From positions 62,001 through 126,000 of the forward strand of contig NZ_JACVAB010000007.1 of the NCBI RefSeq assembly GCF_014851585.1: a stretch of 64,000 bases of DNA. The letters are read 5' to 3'. Below are positions 51,006 through 60,130 of the stretch, one piece after another; the first letter of the stretch is position 1, and every line of letters starts with the position of its first letter. A program made the position numbers and the translations under genes. The notes under the pieces are model-generated. The model was not told the origin of the DNA. It saw only the letters and a program-made list of their open reading frames with translations, and did not search any database. The stretch comes from Agrobacterium sp. AGB01. GTDB lineage: Bacteria; Pseudomonadota; Alphaproteobacteria; Rhizobiales; Rhizobiaceae.

Positions 51006-54000
51006 ATGCAAGACAGTCTGATTAAAACGAGGAAATTCGCGCCGCTGTTCTGGACGCAATTTCTGTCCGCGTTCAACGATAACTTCCTCAAACAGACATT
51101 GATCTTCCTCATTCTGGCGAAGATGGCTGCCGAAGGTGCCGCCCTCGTGACCCTGGCAGGCGGCATCTTCATTGTGCCTTTCCTGGCTTTGTCAGCACTT
51201 GGCGGTGAACTTGCCGACAAACATGACAAGGCACAGATGGCGGAAAGGCTGAAGTTCGCCGAAATCGGCATCGCTGCCATCTCGGTTATTGGCATCGCCT
51301 TTTCATCGATCACTGTGCTGATGGTTGCGCTGTTCGGTTTCGGTGTCATCTCGGCACTGTTCGGACCGATCAAATACGGCATCCTGCCGGACCTTCTCGA
51401 AACAAAAGAACTGCCAAAAGCCAATGCCTGGATTGAGGGCGGCACCTTTATCGCCATCCTTACCGGTACGATCGTTGCCGCCTATGCCTTCGCCGAAGGT
51501 GACAGCGTCTGGATCTTTGGCCCGATGATGATGGCGCTGTCGCTTCTATGCTGGTTGTCGGCCCGCATGATCCCGCGTACCGGCGCACGAGCACCGTCGC
51601 TGGTCATCGACAAAAACGTGCTGCGCTCCAGCATGACACTGGTGAAGGAACTGCGTGAGGATAGTCGCGTCTGGCGTTCAGCACTGATGAATTGCTGGTT
51701 CTGGTTTGTCGGCGCCTTTGTCATGTCGATGTTGCCGATCATGGTCACCGAAATCCTTGGTGGCTCCGAACTGATCGTTCCCGCCTATCTCGCAACCTTC
51801 GCAATCTCGATTGCCGTTGGCTCTGCGATCGCCGGCTGGATGTCGGCCGGTCGTGTCGTTCTTCTGCCCGCACCTGTCGGCATCGCCATCGTTGCCCTGT
51901 TCGGTATCGATCTTGCGTGGAATCTATGGGGTCTGCAGTCGTCAGCACATGCCGATACCATGGCAGCCTTCTTTGCCGGTCAGAACACCATTCGTGTGGC
52001 GTTCGATCTCGCTGGCATGGCCATCGGTGGTGCATTCCTCGCCGTCCCGACCTTTGCTGCCATGCAGACTTGGGCCGATGAGACCCGCCGTGCCCGCGTT
52101 ATTGGCGGCGCCAATGTTCTTTCAGCCCTGTTCATCACCAGTGGCCTAGCATTGGTTGCCATTCTACAGGCGATTGGCGTGTCGGTGCCAATGATCATTC
52201 TTGGCCTGTCTCTCATCAATCTCGCTGTAGCTTGGCTGATGCTGAAGTTTCTGCCAACCAACCCGTTCCGCGATTTCATCTCGATCCTGTTCCGCGCATT
52301 CATGCGACTGGAAGTTGAGGGTCTGGAGAACATTCGCAAGGCAGGTCGCGCACCGATTATCGCTCTCAACCACGTCAGTTTCCTCGATGGCGCGCTGGCG
52401 TTGGCCATAACCGAAGAAGAGCCGGTCTTTGCCGTTGACTACAAGATCGCGCAGGCCTGGTGGGTGCGCCCATTCCTGAAGATGTGCAAATTCCTGCCGC
52501 TCGACCCGACCAAGCCAATGGCGACCCGTTCGCTGATCAAAGTGGTGCAGGACGGCAATGCCATCGGCATTTTCCCCGAGGGTCGTCTAACGGTGACCGG
52601 CACTCTGATGAAGGTTTACGACGGCGCTGCCATGGTGGCCGACAAGACCGGCTCGATGGTTGTGCCTGTCCGTATCGACGGTTTGGAAAAGAGCTATTTT
52701 TCACGCCTTTCCGGCGGCCAGGTTCGTCGTCGCCTGTTCCCCAAGGTCAAAGTCACAATACTAGAGCCGGTTCGTCTTGATGTTCCAGACGAACTGAAAG
52801 GACGCAAGCGTCGCATTGCAGCCGGTGCGGCACTCTACAAGATCATGTCAATGTTGCTGTTCAGGACGACAGATACCAACCTCACGGTTCTCGAACGCAT
52901 CATCAAGACAGCGAAGGAGAAGGGTGGCAGCAAACTTGCCGTCGAAGATCCAATCAGCGGTCCGCTATCCTATGGCAAGTTGCTGACCGGTGCTGCCGTA
53001 CTCGGCGCAAAATTCAAGACCCTGTTCCCGCATGAAAAGAACCTCGGTGTCATGTTGCCGAACGCCAATGGCACAGCCGCCACCGTTCTTGGTGTCATGT
53101 CAGCAGGCAAGGTTCCGGCTATGTTGAACTTCACGGCTGGTGCCGCCAATATCCTGTCAGCCTGCAAGGCGGCGCAGGTGAAACATGTGTTGTGCTCGCG
53201 TGCCTTCGTCACACAGGGCAAGCTTGCTCCGATCATATCAGAACTGGAAAAGGACGTGACCTTTGTCTGGCTGGATGATCTGCGTGAGACCATCACCACT
53301 TTTGACAAGATCAAGGGCCTGATCCGTCGTTACAAACCGCTGGTGAAACAGACAGCGGAAGACACCGCCGTGATCCTGTTTACGTCGGGTTCGGAAGGTG
53401 CACCAAAGGGTGTGGTGCTGACTCACAGCAACATCCTGTCAAATGCAGCCCAGGCAGCATCGCGTATTGACTTCCACTCGGGCGACAAGGTGTTCAATAT
53501 TCTGCCAGTCTTCCATTCTTTCGGCCTGACGGCGGGAACCGTCCTGCCGCTGGTCGCCGGTGTCCCGGTCTATTTCTATCCGTCGCCGCTGCATTACCGC
53601 ATCGTGCCGGAGCTGATCTACACGTCCAATGCCACCATCATTTTTGGCACCGACACTTTCCTCAACGGTTACGCGCGCACCGCACATCCCTATGACTTCC
53701 GTTCAATTCGCTACATCTTTTCCGGTGCTGAACCGGTCAAGGCATCGACCCGCGAAACCTATATGGAAAAATTCGGTCTGCGCATTCTGGAAGGTTACGG
53801 CGTCACTGAAACGGCGCCAGTCATTTCGCTCAACACACCAATGTTCAATCGTTCCGGCACCGTCGGCAAGATCATGCCGGGCATGGAATGGAAACTGGAA
53901 CAGGTGCCCGGCATTGATGAAGGTGGTCGTCTGTTCATCCGTGGCGCCAATGTCATGGCCGGTTATCTGAGGGCCGAAAACCCCGGTGTGATCGAACCGC

Positions 54001-54401
54001 TGGTAGACGGCTGGCACGATACGGGCGATATCGTCACCATTGATGAGGACGGTTTTGTCACCATTCGCGGCCGTGCCAAGCGCTTTGCCAAGATAGGGGG
54101 TGAGATGGTGTCGCAGGCAGCGGTGGAAGCACTGGCAGGCCAGTTGTGGCCGGGCAGTCTTTCGGTCGTCTCATCCGTGCCGGACGCCAAAAAGGGTGAG
54201 CGTCTCATCCTGCTGACGGATGCCCCCAGTGCGACGCGTGCAGCCTTTGCAAGCTTTGCGAAGTCGAAGGGCGCTATGGATATGATGGTACCCGCCGAAG
54301 TGACTATTGGCGCCGTGCCGGTCCTTGGTTCGGGCAAGGTCGACTTTGTTGCAGCGAGAAAACTTGCTTTGTCGTCGCAGCCGGGTAGCAACGCGGCCTA
54401 A
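51006..54401 (+). CDS. LplT-PlsC-acyl-ACP ligase fusion (lysophospholipid salvage)
   Basis: 1131 residues, three proteins in one. Residues about 1-415 are an MFS lysophospholipid flippase like LplT (FWTQFLSAFNDNFLKQTLI, ALGGELADKHDKAQ). About 425-620 is a PlsC acyltransferase with the H-x4-D motif in LNHVSFLDGA and FPEGRLTVTG. About 640-1125 is an AMP-forming acyl ligase with LFTSGSEGAPKGVVLTHSN, GYGVTETAP and GWHDTGDIVTIDEDGFVTIRGR. The E. coli equivalents are LplT and Aas. It would import lysophospholipid and re-acylate it. ATG 51006 is chosen (AAAGGA upstream). Probably repressed by the TetR protein. Confidence 0.92.
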   Translation: MQDSLIKTRKFAPLFWTQFLSAFNDNFLKQTLIFLILAKMAAEGAALVTLAGGIFIVPFLALSALGGELADKHDKAQMAERLKFAEIGIAAISVIGIAFSSITVLMVALFGFGVISALFGPIKYGILPDLLETKELPKANAWIEGGTFIAILTGTIVAAYAFAEGDSVWIFGPMMMALSLLCWLSARMIPRTGARAPSLVIDKNVLRSSMTLVKELREDSRVWRSALMNCWFWFVGAFVMSMLPIMVTEILGGSELIVPAYLATFAISIAVGSAIAGWMSAGRVVLLPAPVGIAIVALFGIDLAWNLWGLQSSAHADTMAAFFAGQNTIRVAFDLAGMAIGGAFLAVPTFAAMQTWADETRRARVIGGANVLSALFITSGLALVAILQAIGVSVPMIILGLSLINLAVAWLMLKFLPTNPFRDFISILFRAFMRLEVEGLENIRKAGRAPIIALNHVSFLDGALALAITEEEPVFAVDYKIAQAWWVRPFLKMCKFLPLDPTKPMATRSLIKVVQDGNAIGIFPEGRLTVTGTLMKVYDGAAMVADKTGSMVVPVRIDGLEKSYFSRLSGGQVRRRLFPKVKVTILEPVRLDVPDELKGRKRRIAAGAALYKIMSMLLFRTTDTNLTVLERIIKTAKEKGGSKLAVEDPISGPLSYGKLLTGAAVLGAKFKTLFPHEKNLGVMLPNANGTAATVLGVMSAGKVPAMLNFTAGAANILSACKAAQVKHVLCSRAFVTQGKLAPIISELEKDVTFVWLDDLRETITTFDKIKGLIRRYKPLVKQTAEDTAVILFTSGSEGAPKGVVLTHSNILSNAAQAASRIDFHSGDKVFNILPVFHSFGLTAGTVLPLVAGVPVYFYPSPLHYRIVPELIYTSNATIIFGTDTFLNGYARTAHPYDFRSIRYIFSGAEPVKASTRETYMEKFGLRILEGYGVTETAPVISLNTPMFNRSGTVGKIMPGMEWKLEQVPGIDEGGRLFIRGANVMAGYLRAENPGVIEPLVDGWHDTGDIVTIDEDGFVTIRGRAKRFAKIGGEMVSQAAVEALAGQLWPGSLSVVSSVPDAKKGERLILLTDAPSATRAAFASFAKSKGAMDMMVPAEVTIGAVPVLGSGKVDFVAARKLALSSQPGSNAA

Positions 54402-54470
54402 TGTTTCAAACCCTGCGGACGGCAAGCAATATTTGGCCGTCCGTATCCATGTCTCATCGCACATGAAGGG

Positions 54471-54509
54471 GGAAGTGGGCGCTCGCTTAAAGCGTGCTCG
54501 GCCACTTCC
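54471..54509. terminator. Hairpin after the acyltransferase-ligase gene
   Basis: GGAAGTGG (54471-54478) pairs with CCACTTCC (54502-54509), with a further CGCTT/AAGCG stem in the loop. It is the nearest structure to the stop at 54401. Confidence 0.5.
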
Positions 54510-54540
54510 GCGATGAATGCATCAAACACCGGCCGATTTA

Positions 54541-54568
54541 ATGCCGCCGTCTCTTACCGCGGCGGCAT
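54541..54568. terminator. GC-rich hairpin between convergent genes
   Basis: ATGCCGCCG (54541-54549), loop of 10, CGGCGGCAT (54560-54568): a 9-bp perfect stem, 23 bases beyond the GMC oxidoreductase stop. Probably its terminator, though a T-run is lacking. Confidence 0.55.
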
Positions 54569-54590
54569 CCTGAAACATCTGACGACGCGA

Positions 54591-56225
54591 TCAGATTTCC
54601 TTGATTAGCTGCTCGGCAATCCGCACGCTGAGTGCTGCGCCTGTCAGCGTCGGGTTCATGCACGATGCAGATGGCATGACGCTTGTCCCGGCAATGAACA
54701 TGTTTGGATGGTCGTGTGTACGACAGTCACGATCAACAACGGAATCTGTCGGGTCATCACCCATGCGGGTCGTGCCCATGACGTGCTGGCGGTTCTGCCA
54801 TTTCACATCAGTGGACAGCACTTCGGCATCCAGCAGTTCGGCTATCTTGTTGAGATCCTGCAATCCGCGATCACGACCCGCATTCCAGTAGTCGGTCACG
54901 CTGTAATAGAGGACCGGGACAGGAATGCCGAGTGCATCGAACTTTGTTTTCGATGGCGTGACGCGGTTTTCGGCCAGCGGCAGCGGTTCGAAATCAATCG
55001 CCCAGTTCAAGGAACGTGCCGAATATTTGCGGATCTGTTCATCCAGCTTGGAGCCGAGAATACCCTTTTTGATAAAACCTTCAGTCATCTGCGCGGTCGG
55101 AACAGTGTTGCGCACCTTGATCTTGTAACTGGGGTAGTCCTTGCGGAATTCGCCATCACGCTGGTTGAGATACACCAGCAGTTCGGTTGGGCCTTCACCC
55201 GGCCACATATCTTCCTTGGTCAGCATGTTCATGCTGATACCGGTATGGTCCATCAGGTTGCGACCAACCTGATCCGAGGAGTTGGCGATACCGTTTGGAT
55301 ATTTTTCTGATGTCGAAATCAGCAACAGCTTGGCGGATTCAATGCCATAGGCAGCCAGCACGAAATATTTTGCCGTCAGACGATGCTCGGAATTGTCGGG
55401 CTTCTTGTACCAGATGGCGGTGATCTTGCCGTCGTCACCCGCTTCGATCTTGTAGACCGGCGAGTTGTCGAGCAATTTGGCGCCGTGACGTTCCGCCTCG
55501 TCGATATGCATCGAACCATCGTATTTTGCGCCGATCGGACAGACCGGATTGCAATTGTTGTTGCCGGCGCATATCGGACGATTGCCGTAAGGACGCGAAG
55601 CGCGACCATGGGGCTCCAGAACCGGGTTGAAGCCACCGACCAGCAGCTTTTCCGCCAACGTGTCGAACATATAAGTGGAGTTCAACTGCTTCATCGGGAA
55701 CGGCATGGAGCGTGGTGGCATAGGGCCACCGCCCTGACCGCTTTCGTCCTGTCCGTCGGTGCCGGTGACGCCCAGTTCCAGTTCGGCCTTGTTGTAATAT
55801 TGTTCTAGATCGTCGTAGGCAATCGGCCAGTCACGACCGCGGCCGTAAAGGCTCTGGATCTTGAAGTCGTTGGGTATCATGCGCCACAGCGCCGAGCCGA
55901 AATGCCAGGTCGTGCCACCGACCACACGCAGATAGGAGGTGTTGTATTTGACCGGCCCCTCATACTGCAGATAGTCACCATAGGTGGATGGCGCCCATGG
56001 CATACTTGGAAAGGGAGAGCCCGCACCTTGCAGCTTGGCGTTGGCGAGCGACAGTTTGACCGGTGCATTACGGTAGGTCTCGACGATTTCGCGGCGGTTG
56101 ACGCGGGGACCAGCCTCCAGCACGATCACCTTCTTGCCTGCCTTGGCGAGATTGGCGGCGACAATGCCGCCCATTACGCCAGAGCCGATAACGATCAGGT
56201 CGGCATCATAAGATGTGTTTGCCAT
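54591..56225 (-). CDS. GMC oxidoreductase, membrane sugar/alcohol dehydrogenase flavoprotein
   Basis: 544 residues. The N-terminal FAD-binding motif is DLIVIGSGVMGGIVAANLAKAGKKVIVLEAG (about 9-39). YLRVVGGTTWHFGSALWRM follows, and near 225-240 CAGNNNCNPVCPIGAKYDG carries a Cys cluster typical of the gluconate-2-dehydrogenase/sorbitol dehydrogenase large subunit. The C-terminal active-site region QHVMGTTRMGDDPTDSVVD and MFIAGTSVMPSASCMNPTLT closes the fold. It forms a complex with the Tat small subunit and triheme cytochrome c encoded just upstream, passing electrons to the respiratory chain. The sugar or alcohol substrate is not readable. Confidence 0.92.
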   Translation of the reverse strand: MANTSYDADLIVIGSGVMGGIVAANLAKAGKKVIVLEAGPRVNRREIVETYRNAPVKLSLANAKLQGAGSPFPSMPWAPSTYGDYLQYEGPVKYNTSYLRVVGGTTWHFGSALWRMIPNDFKIQSLYGRGRDWPIAYDDLEQYYNKAELELGVTGTDGQDESGQGGGPMPPRSMPFPMKQLNSTYMFDTLAEKLLVGGFNPVLEPHGRASRPYGNRPICAGNNNCNPVCPIGAKYDGSMHIDEAERHGAKLLDNSPVYKIEAGDDGKITAIWYKKPDNSEHRLTAKYFVLAAYGIESAKLLLISTSEKYPNGIANSSDQVGRNLMDHTGISMNMLTKEDMWPGEGPTELLVYLNQRDGEFRKDYPSYKIKVRNTVPTAQMTEGFIKKGILGSKLDEQIRKYSARSLNWAIDFEPLPLAENRVTPSKTKFDALGIPVPVLYYSVTDYWNAGRDRGLQDLNKIAELLDAEVLSTDVKWQNRQHVMGTTRMGDDPTDSVVDRDCRTHDHPNMFIAGTSVMPSASCMNPTLTGAALSVRIAEQLIKEI

Positions 56226-56239
56226 TTCAAGTGTTCCTG

Positions 56240-56764
56240 TCAAATCTTGCTGCCGGGCTTAGGTCCCCAGGCATTGGGGCCTGGACCATAAGACGGAATG
56301 GTGAGAAGGCCCTTGGTCGGGCGGTACATCAGGGAATCGGCATATGTGATAAGCTCGGCATCTTCCGGCTCGCCAACCACACCGAGATACCAGGCGGAAA
56401 CGATCTTGGTTGCAGTCTTCATCAACGCGGGGTCGGTGCCGGAAAGGGCGAGAAAACCATCCATATTCGACACGCCGGATTGTTTGATGAGGTTTGACAA
56501 TGCCGCCATGCTTGCATCCAGCTCGGCATCACGTTTTTTCAGTGCGGCCAGAAAACGGCCGCCGATGACCGGATCGAGTGTGTAGCCGGTCAGGAACTCT
56601 GACAGCTGTGTAAAGGACGTGACAGCGTCATCTGTGGCAGCGGCCGAAAGTGGGCCAGTCAGGTCGGCAAATACCGCCAGACCGGCAATTGCGACAGTGG
56701 TACGCAGGAAGCCGCGACGCGAGACATGTCCTGTGGCAGACGGGGAAAAATTATCGAGAGGCAT
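56240..56764 (-). CDS. Dehydrogenase small subunit with Tat signal (gluconate 2-DH subunit 3 type)
   Basis: 174 residues. A twin-arginine signal SRRGFLRTTVAIAGLAVFAD (about 15-34) sends it, and probably the bound flavoprotein that lacks its own signal, to the periplasm. The mature part contains FLTGYTLDPVIGGRFLAALKKRDAEL and AWYLGVVGEPEDAELITYADSLMYR, the pattern of sugar dehydrogenase small subunits. It ends 14 bases before the flavoprotein start and follows the cytochrome c gene. Confidence 0.88.
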   Translation of the reverse strand: MPLDNFSPSATGHVSRRGFLRTTVAIAGLAVFADLTGPLSAAATDDAVTSFTQLSEFLTGYTLDPVIGGRFLAALKKRDAELDASMAALSNLIKQSGVSNMDGFLALSGTDPALMKTATKIVSAWYLGVVGEPEDAELITYADSLMYRPTKGLLTIPSYGPGPNAWGPKPGSKI

Positions 56765-56815
56765 CAGGATCTCCGAGGGAGCTGTAATGCAAAAAGGAAG
56801 GGAGGGTCTTAAGCC

Positions 56816-58240
56816 TTAAGAGGCAGGCGAACGACGACGTCGGATCAACAGCCAGGAGATCAACCCGACCACAAAGACACCACCGGCAATTGCTACCGGA
56901 GCAGCAAGCGGCGCGAGCCTGACAATCAACGGCTTTTCGCCCCCCTCACGAACAAGAGCGACATCTGCAGCACTGACCTTGATGGCGGGATTACCGTAAT
57001 TGGTCAGAACATAATTGCTGACATCGGCAATATCTTCGTCAGACAGACGATCCGTGTAGGAGGCATCAGGTCCAAAAGCCGGCATGAAGGCAACGTTGTC
57101 GCCAACTGTGCGATGGACGCCGTAAAGGACTGTTGCAATCAGATTGTCGGCTCGGTGCGCAGCAGTTGCGGTATTTTTAAACAGCGATGGGTAGTGCAGG
57201 TTACCCTGGCCTTCCGGCTGATGGCAGGAAGCGCAGCTGCCACTGAAAATATGGAAACCGTTTTCGTTCGGCTCCTGTCCAGGCAGTCCACGCAGCGATG
57301 CTTCGATTTCTGTCGACGGCTTGCCGAGATCGGCACGCGATTGTTCGTCGCCGGACGCACTGGCGGGCACATCCCTCAGATAGGTGACGATGGCCTTAAG
57401 GTCTTCGTCAGGCAGGTGCTGCAGGCTGTTCTCAACAGCTTCGGCCATAGGCCCGGCGGCCTGTGCCTTGCCGGGGACATTGCCGGTCTTGAGATACTGT
57501 AAAAGGTCGGCATCCGACCAGCCGCCAATGCCGGCCACCTTGTCAGAGGTGATGTTTGGCGCAAACCACGGACCGATCGCTCCGCCAGCCAAAGGCAGGC
57601 TGCCGTCTTCGGCCATAAAACCATTTCGCGGTGTATGGCAGGTTCCACAGTGCTCAAGTGCCTCGGCGAGATAGGCGCCGTGGTTCCATTCCGCTGACTT
57701 AGCCGGGTTAGGTTCAAACCGCGTCTTGTCGAGGAACAACATGTTCCACACGGCCATCGATGTGCGGATGGAGAACGGGAAGGGCAGTTCGGTCTGCTGC
57801 GGCCTATGGTCGTCCGCTTTCACCTCATTCATGAAATAAGCGTAGAGCGCCTTCATGTCTTCATCGGTGATCTTGGCATAGGCCGTATAGGGCATGGCCG
57901 GATAAAGATGGCTGCCATCCTTGGCGACACCGTCACGCACGGCGCGCGCGAATTCCTCCTCGCTGTAATTGCCGATGCCATCCGCTTTTGACGGTGTGAT
58001 ATTGGTCGAGAAAATCTTGCCAAGCGGTGTGTCGATGCCATAGCCACCGGCAAAAGGCGTTCCGCCATGCGGTCCGGTATGACAGGCAGCACAGTCGGCA
58101 GCAGTCGCCAGATAACGACCACGCGCAATGAGGTCGGAAGAGGCGCTGTTGGTGTCTTCCGCAAGCGCTAGACCGGACGTAGCGGCCAGCGCGGTCAGAC
58201 AGAGAAATATGGGTGACAAGGCGGGAAGAAGCTTGGGCAT
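56816..58240 (-). CDS. Triheme cytochrome c subunit of the dehydrogenase
   Basis: 474 residues from ATG 58240; a start at 58264 adds 8 residues and cannot be excluded. A signal peptide (about 28 residues, ...GLALAED) precedes three c-type heme motifs, CAACH (near 50), CGTCH (near 200) and CASCH (near 340), each with a downstream Met. A C-terminal transmembrane helix (PLAAPVAIAGGVFVVGLISWLLI) anchors it, followed by an Arg-rich tail. This is the standard electron-transfer subunit of gluconate/sorbitol/alcohol dehydrogenases. It is the first gene of the set and is divergent from a LysR regulator. Confidence 0.92.
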   Translation of the reverse strand: MPKLLPALSPIFLCLTALAATSGLALAEDTNSASSDLIARGRYLATAADCAACHTGPHGGTPFAGGYGIDTPLGKIFSTNITPSKADGIGNYSEEEFARAVRDGVAKDGSHLYPAMPYTAYAKITDEDMKALYAYFMNEVKADDHRPQQTELPFPFSIRTSMAVWNMLFLDKTRFEPNPAKSAEWNHGAYLAEALEHCGTCHTPRNGFMAEDGSLPLAGGAIGPWFAPNITSDKVAGIGGWSDADLLQYLKTGNVPGKAQAAGPMAEAVENSLQHLPDEDLKAIVTYLRDVPASASGDEQSRADLGKPSTEIEASLRGLPGQEPNENGFHIFSGSCASCHQPEGQGNLHYPSLFKNTATAAHRADNLIATVLYGVHRTVGDNVAFMPAFGPDASYTDRLSDEDIADVSNYVLTNYGNPAIKVSAADVALVREGGEKPLIVRLAPLAAPVAIAGGVFVVGLISWLLIRRRRSPAS

Positions 58241-58394
58241 AAACAACGTGCTTTCATCAAGCATGAACGATAAGTGCCAAACCGTGCTTCTCCTCCCACG
58301 AGCAAGGCCGATACGTGTCGCCGCGGCCCAGATAGCAACATCGCGGAAAACACCAGTCTTTCCGAAGCAATTCTTGCGCGAAAACGCTTAATTG

Positions 58395-58416
58395 GATAAT
58401 TCCTTACGGAAATATC
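58395..58416. promoter_or_regulatory. Imperfect inverted repeat between cytochrome c and LysR genes
   Basis: GATAATTCC (58395-58403), spacer TTAC, GGAAATATC (58408-58416): 8 of 9 positions pair. It is located between the divergent dehydrogenase and LysR genes and contains T-N11-A spacings, so it is a candidate LysR site. Confidence 0.45.
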
Positions 58417-58532
58417 AGCGTGTCGATGTGTCGCGGGTACGACTTGACGAGTGTCATAACGCCGCCCTCGCCATCTTGACTAGGCAGTTTTTTCTATAAT
58501 CAGATTTCACAATACGTGAAAGGTTGGATGCG

Positions 58533-59435
58533 ATGAAATTTGATCTGACGGACCTTCGTATCTTCCTGTCAGCAGTTGAAGGCGGTAGCCTGACAGCTGC
58601 GGCAGCGAAGAACAATATTGTTGTGGCAGCGGTGAGTGCCCGGCTAAAAAAGCTGGAAGAATCATTCGACCTGCCCCTGTTAGAACGCACGGGAAGAGGT
58701 ATTCGCCCGACACTTGCCGGAGACATGCTGACGCGGCATGCCCGACAGGTTTTAAGCAGCGCACAGCGCATCGAAATCGAACTGAGCAATTTCTCGCACG
58801 GGCGCAGCGGTAATATCCGTTTTCTCTCCAACACAAATATGCTGGCAGAACATCTGCCAGCAGTCATGGGGCGATTTCTGGCCGAACATCCTGACATCAG
58901 CATCTCAGTTGCCGATAAACCAAGCCTCGAAGTGGTGGCGCTGCTGAGAAACGGTGAGGCTGATATTGGCATCGTTGCGGCATCTGCCGACATGAGCGGT
59001 TTGGAGCGATGGCGTTTTGTGCCCGACAGACTGGTGCTGGTTGTGCCAAAGGATCACGCGCTGCTGGACGCCACCGATTTTTCACGCGTACTCAGCGAGC
59101 GTATGATTACCCTGCAACAGAAGGTCGCCTTGTCACAGTTCCTGCGAAGGCGAGCCGTCGAGCTTGGACGAGATGTCGATATTCGCATGCGCATGGATGG
59201 GTTTGAGGGCGTCTGCGCCATGGTCGCGCAAGGGGCAGGCGTTGCAATCGTGCCGGAAAGCGCTGCCCTCCGTTATGGTCGCTTCATGGATTTTCGCATG
59301 GTGCAAATCCTCGACGATTGGTCCGACCGCGAACTTTATCTATGCGTTCGAAGGGAAGAACATCTTCCCCACCATGGAAAGAAGTTTCTTGCCCATTTGC
59401 TGTCTTATGTCAGCGAAGCATCCGCAACTGCTTGA
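58533..59435 (+). CDS. LysR-family transcriptional regulator
   Basis: 300 residues. The N-terminal winged helix includes LTDLRIFLSAVEGGSLTAAAAKNNIVVAAVSARLKKLEESF (about 5-45). The C-terminal effector domain (about 90-295) has NGEADIGIVAASADMSGL and AMVAQGAGVAIVPESAAL. The ATG at 58533 is preferred because AAAGG lies 9 bases upstream; a TTG at 58524 is the alternative. It is divergent from the GMC dehydrogenase operon and probably controls it. Confidence 0.9.
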   Translation: MKFDLTDLRIFLSAVEGGSLTAAAAKNNIVVAAVSARLKKLEESFDLPLLERTGRGIRPTLAGDMLTRHARQVLSSAQRIEIELSNFSHGRSGNIRFLSNTNMLAEHLPAVMGRFLAEHPDISISVADKPSLEVVALLRNGEADIGIVAASADMSGLERWRFVPDRLVLVVPKDHALLDATDFSRVLSERMITLQQKVALSQFLRRRAVELGRDVDIRMRMDGFEGVCAMVAQGAGVAIVPESAALRYGRFMDFRMVQILDDWSDRELYLCVRREEHLPHHGKKFLAHLLSYVSEASATA

Positions 59436-59598
59436 ACAGTGCCCTGTCCTGATCTGATGTAAATAGACGAGGTTCCAGCCATATGAGTGGCACAATCATA
59501 TACCGCAGTTAGGTAGCGCAGTAGTTGAGCTTTTCAGCATGCACGCGTAAAAATCTCTACATCCGTGTTATACAGAATCGCGCATAGGAAGAACAGCG

Positions 59599-60087
59599 AT
59601 GACCGAGATTTCTCCATTGCCCGTGAGCACCTTGCGTCTTGTGCTTGCCTATCTGGCAGCCTTCGTCGGCGCGACGGTCCTGTTTTACATCATCATCGTG
59701 GTAATGGCAGAGCTGTTCAATATTGAGTTTCAAAAAAGTGCAATGGGCTTCATTGTCGCCTTTGTCTCGGCAAATTATGTCGGCCAGTTCTGGTATTCGC
59801 GTGAGGCAAACCTGCCTGTTAAAGCCCGAATCTGGAAGATCACATTGCTTTGCGCATTGATCACCCTTGCCCTGTCAGGATTGATATTCTGGGGTGTCTA
59901 TCACCTGATAGGCCTCGATAGTCAGGGAAGCCCTTTCTCGTTGAGTGGCGATGACGCAACGATCATCGGCGGGTTTGTCGTAGGGCTGGTTCTGCTGCAG
60001 GTACTTGTTATTCGTTTCGGCATTGGTATGGGGCTGAAACAGGCTGCCAAACCGCAGGCGCAGAAACTTGCCAAAAGCGGGTCCTGA
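59599..60087 (+). CDS. Small membrane protein, ABZJ_00895-like
   Basis: 162 residues with four hydrophobic helices: LVLAYLAAFVGATVLFYIIIVVMAEL, AMGFIVAFVSANYVGQF, ITLLCALITLALSGLIFWGVYHLIGL, and IIGGFVVGLVLLQVLVIRFGIGMGL. The layout and the central Y-x-G-x-x-W segment resemble the uncharacterised ABZJ_00895 family. The C-terminus is basic. It is monocistronic, and no function can be given. Confidence 0.65.
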   Translation: MTEISPLPVSTLRLVLAYLAAFVGATVLFYIIIVVMAELFNIEFQKSAMGFIVAFVSANYVGQFWYSREANLPVKARIWKITLLCALITLALSGLIFWGVYHLIGLDSQGSPFSLSGDDATIIGGFVVGLVLLQVLVIRFGIGMGLKQAAKPQAQKLAKSGS

Positions 60088-60115
60088 CAGCCTCATAAGG
60101 AACTCGGCTGTCAGG
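60083..60115. terminator. Hairpin overlapping the stop of the membrane-protein gene
   Basis: CCTGACAGC (60083-60091) and GCTGTCAGG (60107-60115) make a 9-bp perfect stem that includes the stop codon at 60085-60087. It lies between convergent genes, with no T-run. Confidence 0.5.
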
Positions 60116-60130
60116 CGTTGATAATGCCTA

